Source: Daphnia pulex
Lineage: Eukaryota; Arthropoda; Branchiopoda; Diplostraca; Daphniidae
Assembly (NCBI RefSeq): GCF_021134715.1
Contig: NC_060023.1
Coordinates: 9,610,001 to 9,674,000 of the forward strand
DNA length: 64,000 nucleotides
Direction of reading: 5' to 3'
Below are positions 1 through 15,200 of this stretch, piece by piece. The position numbers were made by a program, and so were the translations under genes. How positions within the stretch are numbered: the first letter of the stretch is position 1; every line of letters begins with the position of its first letter. A model generated the notes under the pieces. That model was not told the DNA's origin. It saw nothing but the letters and a program-made list of their open reading frames with translations, and made no database searches.

Positions 1-238
1 ATTACCTACCACTTGGCTCTGTTTACAGCCTAAAACTAAAAAAAAAACTAAATAATAATGATTATCTAATAAGTCAAATGTTTGAAAATACATGGATTGT
101 TAAGGAGATGCCGCTGTATTTCAGTTTAGCTGAAAAGTTTAACACAGCGACGCAAGAATTAAGGGATTACCTAAAGCTCCCAACCACCAAACACATCAAA
201 CAAAACAAAAATTAAAATAATTAGAAAAAAAAGCTCGG
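1..238. other. 3' flank of dynein heavy chain
   Basis: AT-rich sequence immediately after the dynein stop codon, probably its 3' UTR and flank. I see no other gene or RNA here. Confidence 0.4.
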
Positions 239-3200
239 TTAGTTCAACGATGTCGAAGCCATTAAGGCAACTCCCCTTTCGTAGAAACTCAATTTCTCCT
301 CTGGATTAGCGACATTAAGGTCTACAGTGAATAGGATTTCCGTTCGATTAGCGTTTAGATAAACGGGCAGTGTCACTGTTCCAGCTTCTACTTGTTGAGC
401 TCCTTGCACGCGAGTCCAGCGTAGACGCGTCAACGCTAGATCAGTCATCATTGCGGACGTCAGAAGAAGTTTGTTTCCCCTGCTAACGGCACCTTGAAGC
501 TTCAAACCTTTAAGGCTGAAGCAGCGATCTTCGTATGCCGACGACGCTTGATCTTCAATGGTCACTTCGAGGATGAGCTCTTCCAAAGACCAACTATTTG
601 CCTGCCAATTTAAATAATTTAAGTAAAGTTATGACCATTTTTTAAACTCATGATTGCCATCGGAAATATACCTGAGCAACACATTGGCGAGTAGCCGTGA
701 CATAAGCCTCTGGGTTGAAGAGACCACCAAGCCAAACGGTTACAGTCTGAAGCTCACGAGCACCACCTTGTGAAACTATTTGGGATACTTGCTGAAGTTG
801 TTTAACTCTTAGACTGAAATCAGTGATCCATTGAATGACAGTTGTGCCAACAGGAATCGTATAGCGGCGCCACGATCGCGGCAGAATTCCCTTTACCAGT
901 TCGCTGAGCATCTGCCGATGATAGTTGGTTTGCTTCTTCTCGCCCTTAAAAAGAAAAGAAAAAAATATTAGTAAAAAGCGAAATGATTCAATATAGACAA
1001 ATGAAAATGTTTACCTGGCAAATGTGAACAACGTCATTCAGATCTTGACGTACATCAAGCAAAAGTTTCGAGCCACTGTTCACTTCACGTTCGAAGAAGC
1101 GATAGAGCGGATCCTTGATGTTTTCCACCGTACGTCGTAGCGTAACCAACGAGTCGGGCAGTAGACCCATCCAAGTCCGTGCAGATTCCAGCAAAGAACG
1201 CATCCAAGCAGGACGGCCGTCACTGCGTTGAGCGGCAGCGTTGTCCTTGTCGCGTTGAGCGGAGGCCAAATAAGCCGAATCATCTTCATCGTCGTCGTCA
1301 TCCTCGAGCAGCTGCATCTTCAATAGCTTGGTAACCATGTCGGTGCCTCGAGTTGTCAAAAGAACCTTTTCGGCATTGTTCGGTAATCCAAGCCATGCTG
1401 GGTACTGGCGGTCTGACAGTGCCTCAATCCATTGCAAGAACTGGTCGCGGCGGATTCCCTCCGGCATTACAATACGGCAAGAATCGCCCGATTGTACTTC
1501 TTGACTGGAAACCAACAAGAAATCGGCTTCGAAACTTTTAGGTGTGAAAAGCTTAGCGAGGAAAGAGGCCAAAAGGCGCTGGTCAAACTCGTTGTCAATC
1601 TTGCCACCATAAATGCACTGCGACAAAAGAGTGCTAAGTGCGTCCCACGGCACTTTTTCTGGGGGTAGATTAGTTCTTCCTAAAGCCATCGTATCGATCC
1701 AAGTGTCTAGGGTATCACAGGCCACCTTAAGATCCGATTCATTGAATTCGTAATATTTAGCCCAACCTACATGAAAAAGAAAATTGTTGACAAAGAAATC
1801 AACAAAGAATATTACAGTAAAGCCAGTTTTACCTAGAGGGCAGTAACGCAAGCGTTCTTGTACGACGGCATGGAACCAAGCCAAGAGGAAATAGAGACGA
1901 GTTCGTTCATTTGGTGGTTTCATCATACGAGCAGCCGGCACAGCGCTGAAAGTCCGGAGCAGATTGGCTCGGATGCCTGGGGGTGGTTCGAAAACCAGCA
2001 CCTCTCCGACGCGCAATAAATTCACAGGAATCTTTGGATTGATCTCGGTTGTTAAGAACAGACGGAAATTGGCATGTGGCTGCAGGGAATGCAATTTCTT
2101 CTCGAGTTGGACGAGCCATTGCGGGGCAAGATGAACGTTCTTCAACATCACCCACCTTAAAACAGAAATAATTTCCAAGTTATTTTCATCATTCTTAGCG
2201 GAACTTAATCTATCTTTATACAATACCTTCCAGTTTTTACAGCCGAATTAATAGCTTTTTCGGCTTGGCTAAAACCTTCAGCCGAACCAATGGCAATGCT
2301 TGTAATCTGCCGATTGAGTTCAGTAGCTAAATCATCAAGACGGCCGGAAGCGTCGAAACCGGGTGCGGAACACAGGAGAACTGGAGTTCCGCCCTTAACC
2401 TCGGTGTCGACAATCTTGGCGAGATCTAGCTCCTTCTCACCGGCTGGCATGAAAGACTCGCTCAAAACAGCGTCGACTAGCTGGTGGCCAGCTGCAATGA
2501 CTCGATCCGGTCGAACTGCTTGAATAACTAACAGTTTCATCATCGCCGTACTGATTGCACTCAACGATTTATCCGTGGCCCAGATTACAGGCACACACGT
2601 TTCAGGCGTGTTATGCTGAAGGAACTGTGTGAATTCTTCCGTTGCCTCGTTGATCCGCTTTACTAGACCCTTAAAGGCTGGCAGTTTCATAGACAATCGA
2701 GCCAAAGCATCAATTTCATCACCGCTCAAACCAAGGTTTATGAGTTCTAAATCAAAAAGGAAAAAGTTAATATCACTAGTCATGTTTTAATGAGTCAGAG
2801 ACGAAAAAAGTAATTTACCAGGTAAATCGGTGTTGTTGATTAATCCGTCTTTGCCGCGCAAAAAGTGCTGGAACTCGGCATCCAAATGCGGTTCTGCGTT
2901 CAAACCTCGCAAGTGAATACGGCAGAGGAGGACAGCAAAAGTGAGTCTATCAATGTGCAACATGCCACGAGCGACGCGACAGTACACAACTTGGAAAAGA
3001 TCCGACGTAACTATGGAGAGGCGTTGACCATAATCGCTTACTTCCTTGAGTCGCGTGTTATTGTAAAGCACGGAATGAAAGATATCGAGGAAGAAGTGCA
3101 GCGAATACTGGTAGAGGAAGTGGACCTGACTCAATGAGTCCAGCGTAAAATAGATGTTACTGCATGCCTGTGACAATGGCATGTACTGTTGAGAAACAGT

Positions 3201-6200
3201 CTCGATCTCAGCGATGACCTTGTCCGTTTCCTCAACCTTCTTGTTGATTTCAGATGCTTCTTGCTTTAGTGTTTCCAAAGAGGTGATAACTGAGTCGTCA
3301 TCAAGGATTTTGCCTTTAGCATCGTTCAGCGCTTGCAGCAGAGATTTCTCCAATTGACGTAGACGCAAGTGGTACTCTCCTATAACACAAATTCAAACCA
3401 TGAATTATTAATATGAGGATATAAAAGGATTCAATTATTCAAATAAGGATCAGAAAATACACACCTTGAAGTTTGAGAAGATCCGATCGCTTTTCATCAA
3501 TATCGGGTCGTTCTGCTTTGAGCACCGAATTGAGACACTGGCTCTGCAACGAACTGCGGGTGACGGTAAAGTTGACAAATGTGACGCGAGAGCAAATGTC
3601 AGGCGGGAATTCAACTGACGGATCGCGTGTGGATAAGAAAATGGTAAAGGAAGGCGAAAGATCGATATCCTGATCTCCAAGGGTAATGAGAACTCGTCCA
3701 CCAGTTCGTCGAAGCTCACGATTCAGCACGGGATTGAGAATGGGATCGTAGTTTTCAACATCTTGAACGAGGAGTGGGTTACCGAAACGGAGCGCCGATT
3801 CCAGGTTTTTACGGAAGGCGTCGTCCAAGAAACTCGTTCGCGTAATTTTGCGATCCTTGAATTCATTCATGATAAATTCTGTTGCCTGTCCCGACGGATC
3901 GATAATTAACGGATAGCGATTGAAGCGACGCAACATGATTGCATTTTCTGTGCAAAGCTCGTCGGCCGGGAGGGCATTAGCTTGCCAACGAAGACGCTCA
4001 TCTGGGTTGGACAAATATTCCGTACGAGCAATATCAGAACGATACTGAATATTAGCCGCCTGCCATCGAAAAAAAAATGCCGTTTAGAATAGGATCAACA
4101 AGTAAATTTAACAGGCTTAATTCATTTACCTGAAGATGACTGCACCAGCGGGTAAACAAACTGTGACGGTACTGCTGGTCGAAATAGCCGGCATATGCCA
4201 AGAATGCTGACGAGAGAAGTGTGTCACCAACAATAGTTGACATCTGGGTTCTGAAAGTTTCGCTCGAAGCCTCCCAACGTTCCTTCTCAATGGCCAGAGA
4301 TTTCAACAGTCCGATACTACGATCTACTTTTCCCTGGACGGTCTCCAAATCCATCTTGATGGCCTGTGCTTGCGAAATGAGCAGGGCATATTCCTCTTTG
4401 TAAGAAGCGATACTGTGTTCCAGCGTAGCGATCAACGTTGTCGTCTCCTCACCACGTCTCTTGTTGACATCTGCTTGTTTCTCCAGACTCTTCAATTCAT
4501 TCCTAAGCGGTTCAACACGCTTCAACATGTCAGCGTAGTTGACCTGAGCCGTGGCCCACTTCACTAAGGGGCCACAAGCCACACTGGCACGATTGACTTT
4601 GTCGAAGTTGTAGTCCGGATTGTTCAGGTATTTGTTGATCATCTGATCTCGGACGTTGTCGGAAATATCTTCGGTGCAGAAGTTGACGATGGTTGAAATG
4701 AAATTTTCTCGAACGATGATGGACCGAATAGTCTTCCAGTCGGATGTTGCTTCTCCCAATAGAAGGCAAATTGCTTCTAAGGCCAATTTAACGGGAGCCG
4801 GTGGATTGTTGAGCGACTTTAACTCAACTAAATGCTGTTTCTTAATGCCTTTGACGGCCGATTGAGCTTCGATAACAGCCGGTTCCACTTGATCCAAGTC
4901 TGCCATGACATCTTTCTTCTTAATGGCAATCTCGAACGTTTGTTTCTCAATCATGGCCTGGATTTCTTGACTTTGAATCTTTTTCTGTTCGGCTTCGTTT
5001 TGATCCTTGACCATCTGCCGCAGTTTGGAATTCGCAGCTTCGTTCTTTGTCTGAAGCTCTTGCGACTTCACTGCTAGAGATTTTTGCATTTCTTCGACTT
5101 GTTCTACAGTCTCGGCGATCTTGTTAAGACCGACGTTCAAATGAAGCTGTTGCTCCTCAAGATCTGAACGCTTCTCGTGATACAAGTTAACAAACTGGTT
5201 AATGAAATCCAAGTAGTGGCGTGGAGTGATTGCTGTGCTGCGACCACCTCGCTTCACCAGTCGAGCGCAAGCATGATGAAGCGTCTGATGGACGTACACC
5301 GTCGCGTTAATGACAGCATCACGGTGGCAAGGCGGCAAACGAAGAGCAGGAAATGCGGCAGGGAAGTGATCACTAGCGATCCAGTTGGGTCTTTCGAGAT
5401 CCACTCGGTTGGTAAATTCCTTACCAACCTGGAAGAAAGCGGAATCTGTTCACAAAATAAATATGAAATGAATACTTTATTTTCGCAACATGTAATTTAA
5501 AAAACTTACCACTCCAGTCGCCAAACCAGTTCAGCACGCAACGGTTGAACAAGGCTGGCGATGTAGAGGCGCGGTCCTTCAAACCTTCCGATGACGGATT
5601 CATGGTGAAAACGACGTGAAGGTTACGCATAACTTGATGCGTAAACCATTTGTAAAGCTCCTCGGCCGAGTCTAGCATGAGGCCTTCGCGTTGAGCCCCT
5701 TCTTTGCACTGCGTCATAAGGGTAGTGTATTCGTCTCCTTCAAACAATCCAGGCACTTCTCCGTTGGCCAGGAGAGTGTTCATCCTTTCGAGGAAACCAG
5801 AGTCCAAGACATTGGACTCGTCCAACATGAAGCAGATCTTCTCATCTTTGCATCCGGCTCTACGAAGGAGTTGACGAAGATCCTCGTCGAAATCGGCCGC
5901 CGTATATTTGTTGTGTACTTTAACTTGGAATACCGAAAGTCCATTCATCCAGGCAACGAAGCGTGACAAAGTGGTCTTGCCTGCTCCGGAAACTCCGATC
6001 AACAGCAGATGACCCTGAGGCTGACGGAAAATTCGATCAATTCGGAGGACATGATCCAAGACCTCGTCGAAAAGAACGAGTTGAACATCAAGTTCTTCTT
6101 CATAGAAGACACGGAGACGAGCTTTGACGTAACTGCGCAACTCTTCTCGATCCACTGGGATGTAGTTCTTGGAGAGCCAATTGGAAAAGAGAATCGGACG

Positions 6201-9200
6201 TGCTAGGGCTTCGTCACGGTTGATGTTGGGGAAATGTTTCAAGCCGACGCTGTCAATGTTATCATTGGTCCATTTTCGTTCTTCATCATCGACTAAGCGA
6301 TCCTGGAACAGACGAAGTGCTTCGTGGGCCCACAGACGGACGAGACCTTCGATTGAGAGGGTTTCTAGGGGCCGGATGGCTTCGCAGATACCTCGGACCC
6401 AACGGGTCATTTCACGAGGAGAATAGACATAATGAGGCTGCATATCCTGTGTGAAGCGTTCTTGCGACAGGAGGTAAAATTCAACCATGGCGTTTGTCAA
6501 AGGATCAGCAAACGTACGCAGAGATGGGACAAGGCGCAGCATAGCTCGGTTAAAGGTTCCATAAATCTGTTTAAGGGAAGTTTGTCCAGGGTAATCGACG
6601 TAGACGACTGGTACGTGACGCAAGAAGCGATGTGTCAGAGGCTTACGGCCAGGATCTGTTGGAGGATTACAAGCTCCGACAAACTGGATGCGCTCCATTC
6701 TGACCCACGATTGTTCACCGCCAGAACCACCAGGAGTTGGTCGCCAGAATCCACCTTGTTCGACCATCTGGCGCAAGAAGGAAATGACGCGCTGTGTTCC
6801 GTATTTGTCCATATCGGGCAAATTGATTTCGTCACAGAAGAGGACAAGCCATTTGCCAAGTTGGACGGGTGACAAAATCATGCCGTTGGGTGTCTTGCGG
6901 TACTCGCAGTAGTGGTCGAATGTCTTGAGAAGAAGTTCCGGCGAAGTAGCGGATGAAAAATTGAGACCAACCACTTCCATATCCGGCAAAGCTCTTAAAG
7001 CCGAAAATAAGGTCATAGTTTTACCAGATCCAGGCGGGCCACAAAGAACCAATGGTTTGTGATCTGCCAGCCAAGTGTAAAGAAGTGACTCGTGTCGTAC
7101 TGTGTCCAGCGTGGGAACGACAATATCGGGCGTAGCTACTTTGTGAGTCTCCACTTCAATCTGGGGTACTTTTGAAGACCAAGGAACCCATTCACCTCCA
7201 ATGCTGACCTCGTAGTCTATAATGGGCATGGCAGCTGGTGGTAGTGGAATTGTAGTCAATCCACGCAAAAATTCACCTAAATCATTTCGAGCTGGATGGC
7301 AGATAACAAAACATTACATTAGAATTTAGTCAGTAATTCAATTTGAAAATGTTAAAATCACCTTTGAGCTTTCCGTCGCCAGCAAAGCTCCACAGAATGG
7401 CGTACACTAGCGCTTTTGGAATATATCGTTCCAGCTGATCAGACTGCATAGGGAAGTCCATATGTGCTGTAATTTGGTAAAATAAATTATTAATTCGTCA
7501 AATTTTGCAGAAAATTTTGTAAAAAACATACTATGGTTGTAGTTGAGAATGTTGCGGACCGCTTGGTTCAACATTGAAAATAAAGCATTCAAAGCCCGGA
7601 ATCGAGTGAAATCCATGATGTGCTCAACTTGAGTGGCTGCATGCTCCAGAGCACGAACAACCATGCCGTCTGGTGAGAAATGGAGCTGAAGTATATTAGC
7701 AACATCTCGTTGCACCTGGATAGTGGGCGATATGATTTCTTCCGTTTTCTTCTCGCCGGGTTTGCCAGATGGAGTGCGGACTGTATCCTCTTCTCCTTCT
7801 TCGAGAGGAACGTGACGCAGACGTGCAAGATAATGCTCAAAGATGATCTCGGAAGTGAGAACATCTTCAGAGAACCAAACCATTCCACAACGGGATACCG
7901 TAGCCAAAGTAGCGTACTTCAGATCTTGAACTTCAAACATAATGCGAACATTGGGTGGAATGGATAGACGTTCACCATTGGGTAGGGTCCTAAATACAAT
8001 AAAATAGAATGTTACAGAACTTTATGAAGAGAGCAGGAACTCGCACTTAAACTTACAATAATTTGTTGTCATCCAAGACGGAGTTGAGATTTTCGACCCA
8101 TTCGGGATCGACGTCACCATCAAAGATGATCCACTGGCGTTTGTTGATTTCTCCACGAACGTTATCAATGATTTTACGAAGAATATGCGTAAACAGACCA
8201 TCGGTCCATTCACGAGTGTTTGGATCGAGGACACCGTAAAGAGCCTCCTTTGAAATGGCTTTAGGATCGATTACATGGGCTACACCTTCCGTGCCTTCTA
8301 GTCGTTCGAGGGATTTTAACAAAACGCGCCAAGCAGACGATTTACCAGAGCCGGACGGACCAACCATCATCAAACCATGGTTCAGCTGGCTGATTTGGTA
8401 GAGTTGCAGTACTTTTTCCATCCACATGGAGCCTTGTTCGTCATTTTCTCCGCAGACCAAATAATCTTCGTGACAAACTTTGCGAATTTGCTCTCGTAGA
8501 CCGGCCATTTCAGCTCGAGTGTAGGCAATGCCGGGGAAAACATCCGTCAAAAGGGAGAAGAGTAGCGGAATATCCTCAGCGACCAATTTTGGAACCATCG
8601 TCTCACAGACAGATTGGATAAGAATTTCCTGTTCGGGGAGGTTTTCAGCGATGACGCTTTCATCAATAAATGTTTCTCCTCGTGCCTGCATGTCTTCCCT
8701 GATCTTCTGAATACGATCACGTTTCACATTGCCGGCGGACACCAGCACAGATTTCAAGGCGCGAAGGCCAAAGTCGTAATGTGACTGGTTCGACAATTGC
8801 TCGTCGCAAAGCTTGAAGAAGGGAACAATTTTCTGGGCCAGTTTTTCTGCCGTCCTGAAACCTTGAGAAAAGAGCATGACTTCGGCGATAAGCTGTCGAT
8901 CAGGTGTGGTCATAGCCAGAGAGCGGAAGAGTTTCTTCAAGTTATCTGGAAGGTTGGAACGGCCAGCATAACCAGGATTCATTGTGATGAAGATGGCCAT
9001 GTCTTGTGACACTTTGACTTGCTTGCCGACTAACTCAATCACCAGACTGCCTTCTTTCTTATTTTCTTTTTGAGACTTCAAAGCTTCCTGGATAGTCTGC
9101 ACCTGTTGTGAGACGGCAGACAACATTCGCTCTTCCAAACGGTTAAATTCATCAAAGCAACCCCAAGCTCCAACCTGTGACACAATAAATTAGAATAATC

Positions 9201-12200
9201 TTTGAACAAAAATCATATTACTTGCGATATTATACCTGACACAAACCAACAAAAATTCTTCCCATGGCTTGGAAATCAAATGTTTCATCGCAGTTGAAAA
9301 CGAGAACAAATCGACCTAGTTGGTGGCCAAGAGCCTTGACGGATTCAGTTTTACCGGTTCCGGCAGGGCCAAAAGGAGAACCTCCAAGACGAGATTCTAA
9401 AGCTTGCGTCATGGTCAAATAGCAGCGATCCGTCAGTGGGGTCTGAACCAGCCTGTCTTGCACGCCAAGGTATTCGAATCCGTACTGGAACTTCGCGTTA
9501 GCCATATAGATGGAAAGCTGTTTCAAAGTGTCCGTTTGTTTCGGGTCGAAGTAGAATCGCATCTGGCACAGCCATTCGAATGCCTTGGGATGAGTAATGC
9601 GCGACTGGATCAGACGACGGGTGACTGTTCGCTTGTGAACGAATTCGTTGATGAGGTGTTCCAGTTTGCGACGGCGGAGGGCTGGCTGTTCTTGTAGCAC
9701 TGAATCTGCCAGGACGGTAAGGGTCGATTCCACTTGACTCAAAACACGCTGGACTGGCGCTAGGGAATTGTCACCAGCTGTGCTAACAGCCTGCAGGGCC
9801 GCTTCGACATCTTCGCTCCACATAATCTGTGCCGCTAAGACAACAATTTGTGCTTCGTATTTGTCACACCAGCTCATGAAGGCAGGTTGATCAATGACAC
9901 CTTCCTTGAATTGGCGAATATCGCGAACCGAGTCCGCCAAATGCTGCGCCAATGTGACACGCATCTCTTTTTCAACTTGAGTGAGCCACTCGTTGATTTT
10001 TGGATACTCGATGGTGGAAACTGGCGTGTTGAATACAACCTGGAATTAAAATAATTATGTTAAGAATAAAATAAAAGATACGACCGTTATAAATTGATTA
10101 CCTCTTCTCCTTCACGTGAGGCAATGCCAAGAACGATGTTATTCTCTTCGTTCAAAAGTATGGAAGAGACGCCAGCAAACATCTTTTTGAAATGTTTCTG
10201 TAGCCGAGGGATATTTTTACTATTGCCGATAATTTCCAACAAATCTTCGTCACCGACGAAATAGAATCTGGGAAATGACGCGCGTTCTCTTTCTAGATAT
10301 TCTCCCAGAGCTTTTTGGATTTTGCCCAAGAGGTCTGCAAGGCGCTCAAGAGAACGCTGGACCCCGGGAATGTTCAAAACGTCCATGACCATAGGAGATT
10401 TTGATACCTTCTTCATCAGAGTAAGAAATTCTGAGCTGATGCTCTGAAAACGCGATGTTTCAACGGGTAGCAGTGCTTTGATGTCGGCGCTTCCGCTAAA
10501 GATTCCTTCGAGATAAACCCATCGACGCTGAACATCGATCCAAACGTCGAAGAGAGCGTTGATGCGGTTGAGTTTTTCTTCCCAGGTCAGAGCTTCTTCT
10601 TCAAAGACTTTGTAGTAAGGAGACAGTTTCATAGCTGCCAAGGAATTGATGTGCTCTTTAACCTTGTTGAATAGGTCATCCCAGCCTCTGATTAGACGGC
10701 ACTTGTTCTGGTAATTGATCAACTCAAGTTCGTAGGTCTGCCAAGCTTCTCTGACTTGCTTCAAAAATTCTTCAAGGGCCATTTCACCTTGGGCGACAAG
10801 AATCACGTCACGAACGATAGGCTCATTCTTCTGCAGATCGATATCCCACACCTGGCCGAGTGTTAGGTCCGAAAGAATCCAGTTCACGCGTAGCTGCTTC
10901 ATTAGCTGTTTCCAATGGCGCTCTTTCAAGGCGTCTGATTTTAATTCCGTCACCAAAACGTTCACTTTTCCGTAAGATTGCAGGGTCTTGCGTACATACT
11001 CGAATGAAGCGTATTGTCGAAGTCGGGAAGGCAACTCTTTCATTTGAGCCAAGAGATTGTCAATTTGTTGGCGTAGTTTCCTTGGCTGAACCGAGAGCCA
11101 GGGTTTCTCTTTCATTTCGTCTATCTGTTCCCAAATCTTGCGCAATTCAGACCATACACCTTTCAAGTCTTGGAGTTCTTCAAACGCCACCTGTTTCAGA
11201 AAACACGCCGATTAATACCGACTACACTTTTAGTCATTATTACTTGTATTTACCTGCATGCGTTCTTCATTAGTCGAAATCGGTCCAGTTTCCTGAAGCT
11301 CAAGTGCCTCTTTGGCTTTGCCCACCTTGTCACGCTCTTCTTTCAAGCGTGAATATTTGGTCTCGAACAACTGCAGGCGCTGGAGTGCCTCGTCGGGACG
11401 CATATGACCCTCTACCGGTTTCGTTTTTTCCCAGTCGCCCAAATAATCCTGAGTGCGACTCTCAACCGCTTTGTCTTCAGCTACGATTTTCTGTTGAAGA
11501 CTGGCAACTTGCGTTTGGATGGCGTTATCTTTGCGCTTGATGATCTCGCTGAAGGCACCCCACTCGCCTTCAATATTATCGACGTGGAGCCACTGGTTGG
11601 GAAATTGGAAACGCTGACGTTCCAGGATGCGCTGACCTTCCTTGTAAGTGTCGACTTGTTTCTCCCATGCCTTCATCTTACGCTTAAGCGATTGAACGTA
11701 AGTGATGAGTCCAACTGCATCCGCGGTACTTCCAGCTTCCAAAGATTGTTGTTCCAGTTCGCTTCGTGATTTGCTAACGTGGGTGTGGAACTGAGCCATT
11801 TCATTGCCGAGCATAGCTCCAAACTTGCCGAGAACTTCTTTGTGCCATGAATCATACTTGAGTGTCACTTTACTCTGAACTTTACCGTAGTCGATAACAA
11901 CTGCGCCAAATTCTTTGCGAGTCTCGGTTGTGTCAAAGATGGTTCGCGATTTCTTAATGTCGTTCAAGCAACGCATCCACAGACTGATATCCTCCTTAAG
12001 AGTACCGTAAAGCTTCTCAGGTTGCAAATCCCACAACGCCTGGTAATTGAACCATTCATCGACGTAGACTTTCACCTCCTTCATTCTTCCCTCAATGACA
12101 GTATAGGCGGCAGCCAGGACTTCCGGGCCATCTGGCATTTTGGTGAGTAGATCGCGATAGGTTTGTGAAGTAGGCCGATCTAGCGCAACTTGATAACGGG

Positions 12201-15200
12201 TACTCTGAATACGAGTCAAAGACGTGACAATGGCTTGCCAAGCAAACATCAGTTCATAGATCTTGGTACGAGCTTCCGGCAGCGGTGGATGCAGATACCT
12301 GAAAGAAGAACAAACGTTAATCAGGAACATAACAATTAAAACAACAAATCAATTAAGTCAACTCACATTGTCTGGTTAGTAATGCGAATTTCATGAATAA
12401 TCGTGCGGATCTGGGGCTGGCCGCCAAGTTTCACTGCAGGCGCTGGAGCCGCATCAGTGTCCTTAATTTTTCGTAAAATTTGCTTAAGTGTAAATTTTTG
12501 GTATTTATTATCAATGCAACATACCATGGTGTAGTCAACATCGACTTCTTTGCGACCCTCAAGAGCTTGGGTCCAGGCCTGAATTCCAGCTTGCAGACGG
12601 GAAGCCAAACGCTTCTCCACTTCTTCGTCTAGTTTAGTGACCCATTGTTGCAAATTCGAATACTGACGAAGACTCAGGTCATCAACCATCTTCTGGATCT
12701 TGGACAAGATGTCAGCAAACGTGTTGGCAGAATAAGCGCAAGTCTCCAGCGAACGAACATCGACATCGATTTGTTCTTCGATAGCCAACAAGTCATCAAC
12801 TTTCTCATGAAAATGGAAAACGCATTCTGCAAGACGCTGGACGTATGGGTCCAACTTGTACGATTCCCACACTAAACCGACTCCCTAATCAGAAAACACG
12901 TGAATTTTCGAGTCAAAATTAAAGAAATGATTTATTATTACCTCGGCAATCAACTGTTGGGCCTCACGATGCATTCCAGCCGCCAAAAGGCTAACGTTGT
13001 ATTTTTCTTCCATCTATAAATATTTCGAATTCATAATCATTAGTAATGAACACAACACGAAAGGGCTCCTATTAGTCTTGTAAATAAAGCAAAGTAGTAT
13101 TTTTTCAATCAAGTAGTTAAAAAAATTCATAATAATGAGATAAGCACAAACAATTGTTTTAGCATGCGCAGTTAGCCCGACCAGGGACAGTTAACCCGGT
13201 TTCTTTTTGTGAAATGTAAAGCGGACGTGCGTGAGTCTTATTACTAAAATAAATTTTAAGTGTCAGGCTTGTTTTAAAACGGTAAGAAGAGAAAAGCCGT
13301 GATAGAAAGAGAAAAAAAAAAAATTAGGAAAAAACGGCCCTAAAGGCTAACCTTTGAAGGGGCTGAAGGCTGTCCAATAGCCAGCTATGCCGTTGACATA
13401 ACAACAGCCCAATGATGAGGGAGGAAGAGAAAAGAGATGAAATATTTTGAGTGTCAAAAAGGTGGGCTTTCAAACCCCCTAAATAAGTCTGTTTTTTCTT
13501 TTTGTTTTTTTTCCAATTCATCTCTTATCAAGTAGGTAGAAAATCAAGTCTCAGTATAAAGGGTTGTCATTTTCTCTTTAATTGATGATTAGGTCACTCC
13601 AAAAGGGGCTGGTAAAACATGTACGACTACGAAAACGTAAGTAAAAGTCCATACCTTCTCCAGTGTGCGTTCGTAGGTTCGGATACTTTCAATCAGTGAC
13701 ACGGCGAAAGGGTATAGCTGATTGGCTTGATGAGCCTTGTTGACAATCGCTAGCGGCACGCGGAAATTGAGGATCTTCAAGTTTCGAACCTCCTTAGCCA
13801 ACGTGATGATTTCGGGTAAGAAGTTAACGCGAAGGCGAAGGGTATTGCCTCGACCTCCAATACGGGTTCGCTGCGTGTCGATGGTGAAGATGCGACCAGA
13901 AACACCTAAATTACGCTGTTGAACCTTGCGCGCCCAATCCTCAAAGATTTCTTGGGTATTGAGCTTCAGACGGAAACTGTCTCCATCCGCCTTCAGTTTC
14001 TGACCCTCGACATGGTTCTCCCAGCCCTTACCTACGTGAAAAAATATGCATATTCAATCATAATCAATCATGATGTCAGTGCACTGTGATGGTATTACCT
14101 AAGACATCTTCAACTCGCTTCATGTATGTATTAAGCTGCCTCTCAACTTGACGAGCCCAAATAATTGAACCGGAAGTTGGTGGTAGATCCCAGATGTGGC
14201 TCATGCGGCATGCTTTACTTGCCGGATATTGCACCTATCATAATGGTCGATTTAAGAATTTAACAAATCATAGATAATTCAAATCCTTCGTACCTTAAAT
14301 TTTTCGTGCAGAGCCTCAATGTCATCTTTGACACGTTGGATCAACTGTGTCTGGTATTCACGAATGGCGCCGCGAATGTGAGGGCGGATGAATAGTGCGT
14401 TGAAGCGAGAAAAGATACGGAACATTTCGTTGGCATTCTTCGCTGTACCGAGCTGATCGCGAAGACGAGCAGTGATACGTGTTTCTACACGATCGATGCG
14501 CTCTTCGTATCGCCGCAAAGCAGCTTCCCAAGCTTCCGTGCCTTCTTTACTAATGTCAAGTCCATCGACAACCTTGACGTTCTCGTATGCCAGGTTGACC
14601 TCTTCAATAGCATTGATATCAGCAGGATTCATCAGAGCGAATTCAGGACGCTGTTCTGGAGCGACAGCATCCACGGCTTCCAAATTCTGACGTGGAGGCA
14701 ACATCGGTGGCAGTACTCGACCGATAACACTACAAAGCTGCTCATGTTGACGTCTAAATTTACGCATCTGTTCCATGCGTGACTGTAGCTTCTTGTGAGC
14801 TGGGGTCACACGCCAAAAACTCTTCATGTCTTCACGCTTCTTCTTCGCCATATCACGCATTAGGCCATGGAACTTTTCGTGCTCGTCGTCCCAGGTATTG
14901 AAAACTTCAAAGCACTGGTTCATGACTTTCTCGAATTCGTCAAACGGAACGTGCATAAGACGACGAGTGCTTAGCACTTTCAAAAGCTGGTTACTGAGGT
15001 CTCTAGAGATGGCCTCGACCAGACGTAGAGAACGCTGGATAGGATACTTGGTGTTGCGAATTTTGCGAAGATGGTTGAAGATGGCAATAACCGCAGAGCG
15101 GATGCGCTCCAGTTCGGTAGCAGAAAGCAAGTCGTTAATAGGGAAGTCTTTCATCAGTGGGTTATAGTCGTTGACCATAGCTAGAGCTTGCTTCAAGCCT

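Noticed and set aside
13324-13521. Minus-strand ORF in the large dynein intron
   Set aside because: Lys-rich, low-complexity start and no similarity; better explained as intronic sequence.
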